From Bacteroidota bacterium (lineage in GTDB: Bacteria; Bacteroidota; Bacteroidia; Bacteroidales; Bacteroidaceae): a stretch of DNA of 64,000 bases. Position 1 is the first letter of the stretch. Each line of letters starts with the position of its first letter. The notes under the pieces are model-generated. The model worked only from the letters and a program-made list of their open reading frames with translations. It searched no databases and was not told the DNA's origin. The stretch covers positions 1-64,000 of the forward strand of contig JAFABG010000018.1 of assembly GCA_023426145.1 (NCBI GenBank), given 5' to 3'. Positions 8,663 through 17,515 of this stretch are shown here, in pieces. Position numbers and translations under genes: made by a program.

Positions 8663-10324
8663 ATGGTAAAAGATTTATTAACCCCCGATTATATCTTCGA
8701 GTCCAGTTGGGAAGTATGTAATAAAGTGGGTGGAATATATACCGTTTTGTCTACACGGGCAAATACCTTACAGGAGAAATTCCAAGATCGGATTTTTTTT
8801 ATAGGTCCTGACGTGTGGCAAGGAAAAGAGAACCCCCTCTTCATAGAATCGGATAACTTATGCGCTTCCTGGAAAAGCCATGCTATTGAGAAAGATCACC
8901 TCTCCATTCGCGTAGGGCGATGGAATATCCCTGGTGAACCGATTGTTATTCTTGTTGATTTTCAACCTTTTTTTGAGCATAAAGACGAAATATACACAGA
9001 AATGTGGAATCGTTTTCAAGTGGATTCGTTGCACGCATATGGTGATTATGACGAAGCTTCTATGTTTTCCTATGCTGCTGGTAAAGTGGTAGAAAGCTAT
9101 TATCGTTTCAATCTTACAGAAAATGATAAAGTGATCTATCAGGCGCATGAATGGATGACGGGTATGGGAGCTTTATATATACAGAATACTGTCCCCGAAA
9201 TTGCGACTATTTTTACTACACACGCTACCTCCATAGGACGCTCTATAGCCGGAAATAATAAGCCCTTATATGACTATTTATTCGCCTATAATGGTGACCA
9301 AATGGCTGAGGAACTGAATATGCAATCTAAGCATTCGATAGAAAAACAAACAGCCCATTATGCTGACTGTTTTACTACCGTAAGCGAAATAACGAATGAA
9401 GAGTGTAAGGAGCTTCTGAATAGACCAGCCGATGTTATTTTGATGAATGGTTTTGAAGATGATTTTGTTCCAGCAGGTAGTACATTTACCAGTAAACGTA
9501 AGCGTGCCAAGGCATTAATGCTTGATGTAGCCAATAAGTTGTTGGGAACAAATCTTGATGACGATACGTTAATTATTGGAACTAGTGGTCGTTATGAGTT
9601 CAAAAACAAGGGAATTGATGTGTTCTTGGAGTCTTTGAATCGTTTGAATCGGGATAAGAACTTACATAAAAATGTTTTGGCATTTATTAATGTTCCGGGA
9701 TGGGTAGGCGACCCTCGTGAAGATTTGCAGGAGCGTTTGAAGAGTAAACTTCAATTTGACACTCCGCTTGAAGTACCGCTTATTACCCATTGGCTTCATA
9801 ATATGACGCACGACCAAGTGCTGGATATGTTGAAATATTTAGGAATGCGTAATGCTCCGGAGGACAAAGTGAAGGTTGTATTTGTACCTTGCTACCTCGA
9901 CGGGAAGGATGGTATCATGAATAAGGAGTATTACGATTTGCTCTTAGGACAAGACATTAGTGTTTATGCATCCTACTACGAGCCTTGGGGATATACTCCA
10001 TTGGAAAGTGTAGCTTTCCATGTGCCTACTATTACGACTGATTTGGCCGGATTCGGTCTTTGGGTAAATGGCTTAAAGAATCAGCACGGAATTGAAAGTG
10101 GCGTGGAGGTTATTCATCGATCAGATTACAATTACTCTGAAGTAGCAGATGCAATTCGGGATACGATTACGCTGTTTGCTAACAAATCGGATAAAGAAGT
10201 GAAGGAAATCCGTAAACGCGCCGTTGTAATAGCTGAACAAGCTTTATGGAAACACTTTATACAATATTACTATGAGGCTTACGATATTGCTTTGCGCAAT
10301 GCTATGAAGCGTCAGGTAGGTTGA
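8663..10324 (+). CDS. Glycogen synthase, GT3 family
   Basis: The 553-residue enzyme should transfer glucose from a nucleotide sugar to the non-reducing end of glycogen. The N-terminus (YIFESSWEVCNKVGGIYTVLSTRA) carries the K-V-G-G-I-Y sugar-nucleotide signature in the form seen in the fungal/animal GT3 family rather than bacterial GT5 GlgA (KTGGL). The C-terminal YYEPWGYTPLESVAF holds the E-x7-E catalytic pair. The frame is open upstream to 8504, but that extension would run through the ATPase terminator and across the promoter, so ATG 8663 is chosen. The glycogen phosphorylase gene follows after 38 bp, so storage and breakdown enzymes are co-transcribed. Confidence 0.93.
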   Translation: MVKDLLTPDYIFESSWEVCNKVGGIYTVLSTRANTLQEKFQDRIFFIGPDVWQGKENPLFIESDNLCASWKSHAIEKDHLSIRVGRWNIPGEPIVILVDFQPFFEHKDEIYTEMWNRFQVDSLHAYGDYDEASMFSYAAGKVVESYYRFNLTENDKVIYQAHEWMTGMGALYIQNTVPEIATIFTTHATSIGRSIAGNNKPLYDYLFAYNGDQMAEELNMQSKHSIEKQTAHYADCFTTVSEITNEECKELLNRPADVILMNGFEDDFVPAGSTFTSKRKRAKALMLDVANKLLGTNLDDDTLIIGTSGRYEFKNKGIDVFLESLNRLNRDKNLHKNVLAFINVPGWVGDPREDLQERLKSKLQFDTPLEVPLITHWLHNMTHDQVLDMLKYLGMRNAPEDKVKVVFVPCYLDGKDGIMNKEYYDLLLGQDISVYASYYEPWGYTPLESVAFHVPTITTDLAGFGLWVNGLKNQHGIESGVEVIHRSDYNYSEVADAIRDTITLFANKSDKEVKEIRKRAVVIAEQALWKHFIQYYYEAYDIALRNAMKRQVG

Positions 10325-10362
10325 AGAAATATTTTAGTTATCAATAAGTAAACAAAAACATT

Positions 10363-12927
10363 ATGAAAGTTAAAGTTAGTAATGTGAATGCTCCTAACTG
10401 GAAAGAGGTTACAGTGAAATCACGTATCCCTGTGGAGTTGGAGAAACTGGCTGAAATTTCGCGCAATATTTGGTGGGCATGGAATTTCGAAGCGACAGAA
10501 CTATTTAATGATTTGGATCCTGAACTTTGGAAACAATGTGGATATAATCCGGTACTGCTGCTCGAAAACATGAACTACGAGAAGCTTGAAGCTTTGGCGA
10601 AAGATAAGGTTATTCTCAGAAGAATGAATGATGTTTATACAAAGTTCAGAGATTACTTAGATGTGAAACCTGATGACAAACGTCCTTCTGTTGCTTATTT
10701 CAGCATGGAGTATGGCTTGAATAGTGTATTGAAAATATATTCTGGTGGTTTAGGGGTTTTAGCTGGCGACTACTTGAAAGAAGCGTCCGATAGTAATGTC
10801 GATCTTTGTGCAGTTGGCTTCCTTTACCGTTATGGCTATTTTAATCAAACGCTGTCTATGGATGGACAGCAAATTGCCAATTATGAAGCTCAAAACTTCG
10901 GTCAGTTACCACTTGACCGAGTAATGGATGCTGAAGGCAAACCTTTGGTTGTCGATGTTCCTTATTTGGATTACTATGTTCACGCTAATGTTTGGCGTGT
11001 AAATGTAGGACGTATTTCGTTGTATCTTTTAGATACAGATAATGAATTAAATAGCGAATATGATCGTCCTATCACTCATCAACTTTATGGTGGCGACTGG
11101 GAAAATCGTTTGAAGCAAGAAATCTTGTTAGGTATTGGTGGTATCCTCACCTTGAAAGCGTTAGGCATTCAGAAGGATGTTTATCATTGCAACGAGGGGC
11201 ATGCTGCTTTGATCAATGTGCAACGTATTTGCGACTATGTAGCTACTGGATTAGATTTTGATCAGGCTATTGAATTAGTTCGTGCTTCTTCTCTATATAC
11301 AGTTCATACGCCAGTTCCTGCTGGGCATGATTATTTCGATGAAGGCTTGTTTGGCAAATATATGGGTGGTTATCCTGCTCGTATGGGCATAAGTTGGGAC
11401 GATTTGATGGATCTTGGACGTAACAATCCGGGGGATAAGGGAGAACGTTTCTGTATGTCAATATTTGCTTGCAACACTTCTCAGGAAGTAAATGGTGTAA
11501 GCTGGTTGCATGGGAAGGTTTCACAAGAAATGTTCTCGACCATTTGGAAGGGATATTTCCCTGAAGAGATTCACGTAGGTTATGTTACCAATGGTGTTCA
11601 CTTCCCTACATGGAGTGCAACAGAATGGAAACAGCTATACTTTAAATATTTCAATGAAAACTTCTGGTTCGACCAATCTAATCCGAAGATTTGGGAGGCA
11701 ATCTATAATGTGCCCGACGAAGAGATCTGGAAGACTCGTATGACCATGAAGAATAAGCTGGTAGACTATATCCGTAAATCTTTCCGTGATACGTGGTTGA
11801 AAAATCAAGGAGACCCTTCACGTATTGTATCTTTGATGGATAAGATTAATCCGAATGCATTATTGATTGGTTTTGGTCGTCGATTTGCTACCTACAAGCG
11901 TGCGCATTTGCTATTTACTGATTTGGATCGTCTTTCTAAAATTGTAAATAACCCCGATTATCCGGTGCAATTCTTGTTCACTGGTAAGGCACATCCCCAC
12001 GATGGAGCAGGTCAGGGCTTGATTAAGCGTATCATTGAAATTTCTCGTCGTCCTGAATTCTTAGGTAAAATCATCTTCCTTGAGAATTACGATATGCAGT
12101 TAGCACGTCGTTTGGTTTCTGGTGTTGATATTTGGTTGAATACACCAACTCGTCCATTGGAAGCCTCTGGTACTTCTGGCGAAAAAGCTTTGATGAATGG
12201 TGTCGTTAATTTCTCTGTGCTCGACGGTTGGTGGCTTGAAGGCTATCGTGAAGGTGCAGGTTGGGCATTGACTGACAAACGTACCTATCAGAATCAGGAA
12301 CATCAAGATCAACTCGATGCTGCCACTATTTATAGTATTTTGGAAACCGAGATTCTACCTTTGTATTATGCTCGTAACAAAAAAGGCTACTCAGAAGGTT
12401 GGATCAAGGTGGTTAAGAATTCTATTGCACAAATAGCTCCTCACTATACGATGAAGCGTCAGTTGGACGACTATTATGATAGATTCTACAAGAAACTAGC
12501 AAAACGTTTCCATTTATTAGCTGCTAATAACAATGCTAAGGCAAAAGAGATTGCAGCATGGAAAGAAGAAGTTGTTGAGAAGTGGGATTCCATCGAGATT
12601 GTTTCTTGTGATAAAGTGGAAGAACTTTCCAAAGGTGACATCGAAAGTGGCAAGGAATATACAATTACCTATGTAATTGATGAAAAAGGTTTAAATGATG
12701 CAATTGGTCTTGAACTGGTGACAACATACACAACAGCCGAGGGTAAGCAGCATGTGTATTCAGTAGAACCATTTGATGTGATAAAGAAAGAAGGTAACCT
12801 GTATACATTCCAAGTAAAACATAGCCTGTCTAATGCAGGTAGTTTCAAGGTATCCTACCGTATGTTCCCGAAAAATGATGCACTTCCGCATCGCCAGGAC
12901 TTCTGTTATGTGCGTTGGTTTATCTGA
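10363..12927 (+). CDS. glgP: Alpha-glucan (glycogen) phosphorylase, GT35
   Basis: The 854-residue protein releases glucose 1-phosphate from glycogen ends. It is of the shorter, archaeal/thermophile-like type with an N-terminal DUF3417-like segment (residues about 1-105: LAEISRNIWWAWN), not the long E. coli MalP/GlgP type. The pyridoxal-phosphate lysine lies in EASGTSGEKALMNGV. The HCNEGHAA and TVHTPVPAGHDYF segments are family hallmarks. A C-terminal extra domain of about 130 residues (from about 720) after the phosphorylase fold looks like a beta-sandwich. It follows the synthase by 38 bp and ends with a clear terminator. Confidence 0.95.
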   Translation: MKVKVSNVNAPNWKEVTVKSRIPVELEKLAEISRNIWWAWNFEATELFNDLDPELWKQCGYNPVLLLENMNYEKLEALAKDKVILRRMNDVYTKFRDYLDVKPDDKRPSVAYFSMEYGLNSVLKIYSGGLGVLAGDYLKEASDSNVDLCAVGFLYRYGYFNQTLSMDGQQIANYEAQNFGQLPLDRVMDAEGKPLVVDVPYLDYYVHANVWRVNVGRISLYLLDTDNELNSEYDRPITHQLYGGDWENRLKQEILLGIGGILTLKALGIQKDVYHCNEGHAALINVQRICDYVATGLDFDQAIELVRASSLYTVHTPVPAGHDYFDEGLFGKYMGGYPARMGISWDDLMDLGRNNPGDKGERFCMSIFACNTSQEVNGVSWLHGKVSQEMFSTIWKGYFPEEIHVGYVTNGVHFPTWSATEWKQLYFKYFNENFWFDQSNPKIWEAIYNVPDEEIWKTRMTMKNKLVDYIRKSFRDTWLKNQGDPSRIVSLMDKINPNALLIGFGRRFATYKRAHLLFTDLDRLSKIVNNPDYPVQFLFTGKAHPHDGAGQGLIKRIIEISRRPEFLGKIIFLENYDMQLARRLVSGVDIWLNTPTRPLEASGTSGEKALMNGVVNFSVLDGWWLEGYREGAGWALTDKRTYQNQEHQDQLDAATIYSILETEILPLYYARNKKGYSEGWIKVVKNSIAQIAPHYTMKRQLDDYYDRFYKKLAKRFHLLAANNNAKAKEIAAWKEEVVEKWDSIEIVSCDKVEELSKGDIESGKEYTITYVIDEKGLNDAIGLELVTTYTTAEGKQHVYSVEPFDVIKKEGNLYTFQVKHSLSNAGSFKVSYRMFPKNDALPHRQDFCYVRWFI

Positions 12928-12982
12928 TAAATAAGACAATAGAAGGAAAATAACGTAAGTTTTCCTTCATCGCTTAAATAAA

Positions 12983-13023
12983 ATAGCCCATGTAGTTTAC
13001 ACTGCATGGGCTATTATTTTTAT
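12983..13023 (+). terminator. Terminator of the glycogen operon
   Basis: A 14-bp stem (12983-12996 or so with 13001-13014) around a short TTAC loop is followed by a T-rich run (ATTATTTTT). It lies 55 bp after the glgP stop. Confidence 0.88.
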
Positions 13024-13125
13024 AATTTAATAGAGTAAACTCAATAAGATAACACTAATCGTTTTCTTAGTTGTAGATGTACTTGTTTCCTATCAACCTC
13101 CTATGTTATTAGATTAAAGATACCT

Positions 13126-13236
13126 TATAGAGTATTTTGCCACTCTATTGGCACAGCCGTGTCAAGCGCTTGGCATAACCTTGCCAATAGGTTGGCATGA
13201 CTGTGCCAAAGGGGATGGCACAACTATTCTTCACCG
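13126..13236. repeat. Array A: 22-bp-period palindromic repeats
   Basis: Three 18-bp palindromes lie end to end with 4-bp gaps: TTGGCACAGCCGTGTCAA at 13148, TTGGCATAACCTTGCCAA at 13170 and TTGGCATGACTGTGCCAA at 13192. The period is exactly 22 bp. A degenerate unit precedes in register (TGCCAC at 13138-13143), and another follows one base out of register (ATGGCACAAC from 13215). The array sits between the convergent glgP and thioredoxin-lipoprotein genes. A small stem CTTCAC-CGT-GTGAAG follows at 13229-13243. Arms vary but stay complementary, which implies selection on the palindrome. Confidence 0.85.
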
Positions 13237-13259
13237 TGTGAAGAGACAATTCATTCAAA

Positions 13260-14360
13260 TTATTTAATAACTTCAGCCAATTTAGCCAAAAGTTCTTCCC
13301 CGTGAAGACCGCGAGCTAGGATAGTACCGTTGCCATCGATCAACATCGTGTGAGGAATGCTGTTTACTGCATAAAGTTGTGCAGCTTCACTTTGCCAGAA
13401 CTTCAAGTCAGACATTTGCGGCCAAGTCATATTCATTTGTTTAATCGCTTCTTTCCATGCATCTCCATCTTGATCAAGAGATACACCTACGATTTCAAAG
13501 TTTTTGCCTTTATATTTAGCATAAGCTTCTACCATATTAGGCATTTCACGACGGCAAGGACCGCACCAGCTAGCCCAGAAGTCTACCAATACCACTTTCC
13601 CATGACCTACATAGTCGGATAGCTTAATCGCCTTTCCTTCTGGAGTTTTCATTTCGAAATCAATAAAAGTCTGACCTACAGCTGTTTTCTTTTGCTTTTC
13701 GGTCTGTTCTTTTATTTTTGCGATCGTTTCATCCTTCTGAAAATTTGCTGGGATTTGTTCCAACAAAGCAGCATTCTCGTCGGTAGAGTTATTGTAGTAA
13801 GTTTGTTTGAACAAGAAAATACCTACCGGGTTTGTGATATTCTTCTGTACCCCTTCTTTAATTACTTTATAATATTCTTCTTCTAACTGTGCACCTTCTT
13901 TTTGTTTCGCCTCCTTTTGTTCATCGCTTAAAGAGGTATCTCCCATAACTTCATAGATAGCATTCATCTTCTTGCTAAGCTCATTGATTTGAGATCTGAT
14001 TGCTTGGTAAGCATCATTGTTTGAAGTTCCGGTTGCAGAGTCACTTTCTTTGGTCAACGCAATATTTATTTTACCGTTCTCAAGGAAGAAATCCATCATG
14101 AGAGGTTCTCCATTAACTTCGCAAGTGATGTAACGGTTGACTGCTGAATCCTGAGCACCTTCAAAGGTGAAAGTTCCTTTAGAGATGACAGCAGTGTCCA
14201 ATTTAGTAAGATTTCTGCCTGAGGCCTCTTGGAGGTAAACTGTATCGCCATCGACTGCGCCTTCCACGGTACCTGAAATGACGTAACCGGCTTTATTTCC
14301 GGTACATGCCACCATGCCTAATGCTGCCGTTGCAATAACTAAATAAGCTAACTTTTTCAT
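13260..14360 (-). CDS. Thioredoxin-like lipoprotein (DUF4369 + TlpA/AhpC domain)
   Basis: The 366-residue protein has a lipoprotein signal with lipobox GMVAC (Cys19). Residues about 25-115 resemble the DUF4369 beta-domain common in Bacteroidales, followed by a helical linker (about 120-225), then a thioredoxin fold with the active site WCGPC (Cys266, Cys269). It should be a periplasm-facing, lipid-anchored disulfide oxidoreductase; whether it reduces or oxidises its partners cannot be read from sequence. It is a single-gene unit, with its own promoter upstream, convergent with the glycogen operon. Confidence 0.92.
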   Translation of the reverse strand: MKKLAYLVIATAALGMVACTGNKAGYVISGTVEGAVDGDTVYLQEASGRNLTKLDTAVISKGTFTFEGAQDSAVNRYITCEVNGEPLMMDFFLENGKINIALTKESDSATGTSNNDAYQAIRSQINELSKKMNAIYEVMGDTSLSDEQKEAKQKEGAQLEEEYYKVIKEGVQKNITNPVGIFLFKQTYYNNSTDENAALLEQIPANFQKDETIAKIKEQTEKQKKTAVGQTFIDFEMKTPEGKAIKLSDYVGHGKVVLVDFWASWCGPCRREMPNMVEAYAKYKGKNFEIVGVSLDQDGDAWKEAIKQMNMTWPQMSDLKFWQSEAAQLYAVNSIPHTMLIDGNGTILARGLHGEELLAKLAEVIK

Positions 14361-14392
14361 GTTTTTGTAAAATTAGTGAATAAATATTTATG

Positions 14393-14400
14393 CAAAGATA
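14393..14400 (-). promoter_or_regulatory. -7 box of the thioredoxin lipoprotein gene
   Basis: Read on the minus strand the bases are TATCTTTG, a full match to TAnnTTTG, 33 bp before the start codon. No exact -33 element is seen. Confidence 0.55.
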
Positions 14401-14474
14401 ATTTTTTTTTCTCTCAACCCTTGAAAAACACTGTTATATTAGATTAATGCGTAGGTGAAAATCGCAAAAATATG

Positions 14475-14482
14475 TACCTTTG
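14475..14482 (+). promoter_or_regulatory. -7 box of the polyamine transport operon
   Basis: TACCTTTG matches TAnnTTTG. Transcription should start about 7 bp downstream, near 14489-14490, leaving a leader of only about 8-15 nt before ATG 14498 or 14504. This also rules out the upstream TTG at 14480 as start codon. Confidence 0.6.
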
Positions 14483-14497
14483 CGCCCAAAGTTTAGT

Positions 14498-15889
14498 ATG
14501 AATATGCAAGAAGATAAATCCATCATTGAGGTGAGTCGTGTATCGAAGTATTTCGGTGATAAAACAGCATTAGATCAGGTAACATTGAACGTTAAAAAGG
14601 GTGAGTTTGTAACCATTCTTGGCCCTTCCGGTTGTGGAAAGACAACCTTGTTACGTCTCATTGCCGGTTTTCAGACTGCCTCCGAAGGCGAGATAAAAAT
14701 AGCTGGTAACGAAATCACACAGACTCCTCCTCATAAGCGTCCTGTGAATACTGTATTTCAAAAATACGCTCTCTTTCCCCATTTGAATGTATATGACAAT
14801 ATAGCCTTTGGATTGAAGCTGAAAAAACTACCTAAACTGCTAATTGGTAAGAAGGTAAAGGCAGCATTGAAGATGGTTGGGATGACTGATTATGAGTATC
14901 GAGATGTCGATTCTCTTTCGGGTGGTCAGCAGCAACGAGTAGCCATTGCGCGTGCCATTGTGAATGAACCCGAAGTGTTGTTGCTCGATGAACCTTTGGC
15001 GGCTCTCGACCTTAAAATGCGTAAGGATATGCAGATGGAATTAAAAGATATGCATAAATCTTTAGGAATAACATTTGTGTATGTCACTCACGATCAAGAA
15101 GAAGCTTTGACATTGAGTGATACCATCGTTGTGATGAGTGAAGGAAAGATTCAGCAGATCGGCACCCCGATGGATATCTATAATGAGCCGATCAATTCCT
15201 TCGTGGCAGATTTTATTGGAGAGAGCAATATTCTCAACGGAACGATGCTGCATGATAAACTGGTACGCTTTTGTGGGGTGGAGTTTGAATGCGTAGATGA
15301 AGGTTTTGGTGAAAATACTCCGGTAGATGTAGTCATTCGCCCCGAAGATCTTTATATTTTCCCTGTATCAGAAATGGCTCAGTTGACAGGTGTGGTTCAA
15401 ACTTCAATATTTAAAGGAGTCCACTATGAAATGACCGTTCTTTGTGGAGGATATGAATTCCTAGTTCAAGATTATCATCATTTTGAGGTGGGTGCAGTAG
15501 TCGGACTGTTGGTGAAACCGTTTGATATTCATATCATGAAGAAAGAACGTGTATGTAACACTTTCGAAGGAAAGTTACAAGACGCAACTCATGTTGAGTT
15601 TCTTGGTTGTACCTTCGAATGTGCTCCTGTAGAGGGAGTGAATGCCGGTGCGGATGTCAAAGTAGAAGTAGACTTTGAAAAAGTGATTCTTCAAGATAAT
15701 GAAGCCGACGGTACGCTGACTGGAGAAGTGAAGTTCATTCTTTATAAAGGAGACCATTACCACCTGACCGTATGGTCAGATTGGGATGAGAATGTGTTTG
15801 TGGATACGAATGATGTTTGGGATGATGGAGACCGTGTAGGTATCACTATTCCTCCAGATGCAATTCGTGTAATTAAAATAACCGCTTAA
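14498..15889 (+). CDS. potA: Polyamine ABC transporter ATP-binding protein, PotA-like
   Basis: The 463-residue ATPase energises uptake of spermidine/putrescine-type substrates. Walker A is GPSGCGKTT, the signature is LSGGQQQRVAIARAI and Walker B is VLLLDEPLAALD, followed by the switch histidine in THDQEEA. E. coli PotA is 378 residues; here the C-terminal part is about 85 longer and looks internally duplicated: a segment with GVEFEC...VIRPEDLYIF and LTGVVQTSIFKGVHYEMTV is echoed by a second with GCTFEC...VDFEKVIL and LTGEVKFILYKGDHYHLTV. Each copy resembles a TOBE/MOP unit. The start is ATG 14498 (MNMQEDKS) or 14504. It is the first gene of potABCD, 11 bp before potB. Confidence 0.93.
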   Translation: MNMQEDKSIIEVSRVSKYFGDKTALDQVTLNVKKGEFVTILGPSGCGKTTLLRLIAGFQTASEGEIKIAGNEITQTPPHKRPVNTVFQKYALFPHLNVYDNIAFGLKLKKLPKLLIGKKVKAALKMVGMTDYEYRDVDSLSGGQQQRVAIARAIVNEPEVLLLDEPLAALDLKMRKDMQMELKDMHKSLGITFVYVTHDQEEALTLSDTIVVMSEGKIQQIGTPMDIYNEPINSFVADFIGESNILNGTMLHDKLVRFCGVEFECVDEGFGENTPVDVVIRPEDLYIFPVSEMAQLTGVVQTSIFKGVHYEMTVLCGGYEFLVQDYHHFEVGAVVGLLVKPFDIHIMKKERVCNTFEGKLQDATHVEFLGCTFECAPVEGVNAGADVKVEVDFEKVILQDNEADGTLTGEVKFILYKGDHYHLTVWSDWDENVFVDTNDVWDDGDRVGITIPPDAIRVIKITA

Positions 15890-15900
15890 TAGGGAAGGAA

Positions 15901-16701
15901 GTGAATAAGAAGTTTAATGTATTTTTGTCATCACGTAAGAGCTGGACGCTTCCTTACATTATTTTTTCAGCGATTTTTGTTGTCATACCGTTGGTTCTCA
16001 TTGTTGTGTATGCATTCACCGATGATAGCGGGCATCTGACATTCGCCAATTTCCAGAAATTCTTTGAGCATCCCGAAGCAATCAATACCTTTGTTTATTC
16101 CATTGGTATTGCCATCATCACTACATTTATCTGCATTTTGTTGGGATATCCTGCTGCATGGATACTGAGTAATACAAAATTAAATCGTTCCAAAACGATG
16201 GTTGTGCTCTTTATACTACCCATGTGGGTAAATATACTGGTGCGTACACTAGCCACCGTTGCTTTGTTCGACTTCTTTAGCGTTCCGCTAGGAGAGGGGG
16301 CACTCGTATTCGGTATGGTGTACAACTTTATTCCCTTCATGATTTACCCCATCTATAACACATTGCAGAAAATGGATCATAGCTACATTGAAGCAGCGCA
16401 AGACTTAGGTGCTAATCCTGTGCAAGTGTTTTTCAAAGCCATCCTTCCGCTGTCTATGCCGGGAGTGATGAGTGGCATTATGATGGTGTTTATGCCTACC
16501 ATTTCGACCTTTGCCATCGCCGAATTGCTAACGATGAACAACATCAAACTTTTTGGTACCACTATTCAGGAGAATATCAATAACAGTATGTGGAATTATG
16601 GAGCAGCCCTTTCACTTATCATGTTGCTTTTGATTGCCGCTACTTCGCTTTTTAGCACAGACGATAAAGACAACTCAAGCGAAGGAGGTGGATTATGGTA
16701 A
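15901..16701 (+). CDS. potB: Polyamine ABC transporter permease, PotB-like
   Basis: The 266-residue permease has six predicted membrane helices and the coupling motif EAAQDLGANPVQVFFKAILPLSMPG, the EAA loop that contacts the ATPase. It starts at GTG 15901, the only initiator that gives the full first membrane helix, 11 bp after potA. The end overlaps the start of potC by 7 bp. The C-terminal tail is hydrophilic (STDDKDNSSEGGG). Pairs with PotC as a heterodimeric channel. Confidence 0.94.
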   Translation: MNKKFNVFLSSRKSWTLPYIIFSAIFVVIPLVLIVVYAFTDDSGHLTFANFQKFFEHPEAINTFVYSIGIAIITTFICILLGYPAAWILSNTKLNRSKTMVVLFILPMWVNILVRTLATVALFDFFSVPLGEGALVFGMVYNFIPFMIYPIYNTLQKMDHSYIEAAQDLGANPVQVFFKAILPLSMPGVMSGIMMVFMPTISTFAIAELLTMNNIKLFGTTIQENINNSMWNYGAALSLIMLLLIAATSLFSTDDKDNSSEGGGLW

Positions 16702-17492
16702 AGAAGATACTTGCGCAGAGCTATTTGTGGATATTGCTGCTATTGCTTTACTCTCCAATTGTCATCATTGTGATCTATTCATTCACAGAAGCTAAAGTCT
16801 TGGGCAACTGGACTGGATTTTCTACCAAGCTCTACTCTTCACTTTTGCATACAGGGGCACATCATTCTCTGATGAATGCCCTGATGAATACCCTCACCAT
16901 TGCACTCTTGGCTGCAACAGCCTCTACCTTGTTGGGGAGCATTGCTGCTATTGGTATTTTCAATTTAAAGGCCCGCTCACGCAAAGCCATAGGTTTTGTC
17001 AATAGCATTCCTATTCTCAATGGTGATATTATAACTGGTATATCGCTTTTCCTTTTATTTGTCTCGTTAGGCATCACACAAGGATATGCAACAGTAGTGT
17101 TGGCACACATCACTTTTTGCACTCCTTATGTTGTTCTAAGCGTTCTTCCTCGTTTAAAACAGATGAATCCAAACATTTATGAAGCCGCTCTTGATTTAGG
17201 AGCAACTCCCATGCAGGCCTTGCGTAAAGTGATTATTCCAGAGATTCGTCCGGGAATGATAAGCGGTTTTATGCTTGCATTAACCCTGTCTATCGACGAC
17301 TTTGCAGTAACCGTGTTCACTATAGGCAATCAAGGACTTGAAACACTTTCCACCTATATTTATGCCGATGCCCGCAAAGGTGGATTGACTCCCGAACTTC
17401 GTCCGTTGTCTGCTATCATCTTTGTGGTGGTGTTGGCTTTGCTCATTAGCATAAATTATCGGGCAGGAAAAGCGAAGAAGAAAGATGAATAA
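16695..17492 (+). CDS. potC: Polyamine ABC transporter permease, PotC-like
   Basis: The 265-residue protein is the second permease. It has six membrane helices and the EAA loop EAALDLGATPMQALRKVIIPEIRPG. The segment LSIDDFAVTVFTIG is typical of PotC-type permeases. Start ATG lies inside the potB end. The potD-like gene follows after 23 bp, so all four transporter parts are one transcription unit. Confidence 0.94.
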   Translation: MVKKILAQSYLWILLLLLYSPIVIIVIYSFTEAKVLGNWTGFSTKLYSSLLHTGAHHSLMNALMNTLTIALLAATASTLLGSIAAIGIFNLKARSRKAIGFVNSIPILNGDIITGISLFLLFVSLGITQGYATVVLAHITFCTPYVVLSVLPRLKQMNPNIYEAALDLGATPMQALRKVIIPEIRPGMISGFMLALTLSIDDFAVTVFTIGNQGLETLSTYIYADARKGGLTPELRPLSAIIFVVVLALLISINYRAGKAKKKDE

Positions 17493-17515
17493 AAATATGC
17501 TCCTACGTAAATAAA

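Noticed and set aside
13126..13236. CRISPR array
   Set aside because: Units are 22 bp in total with only a 4-bp gap, no unique spacers of 25-40 bp, and no cas genes anywhere in the window. The same holds for the arrays at 23676 and 54786.
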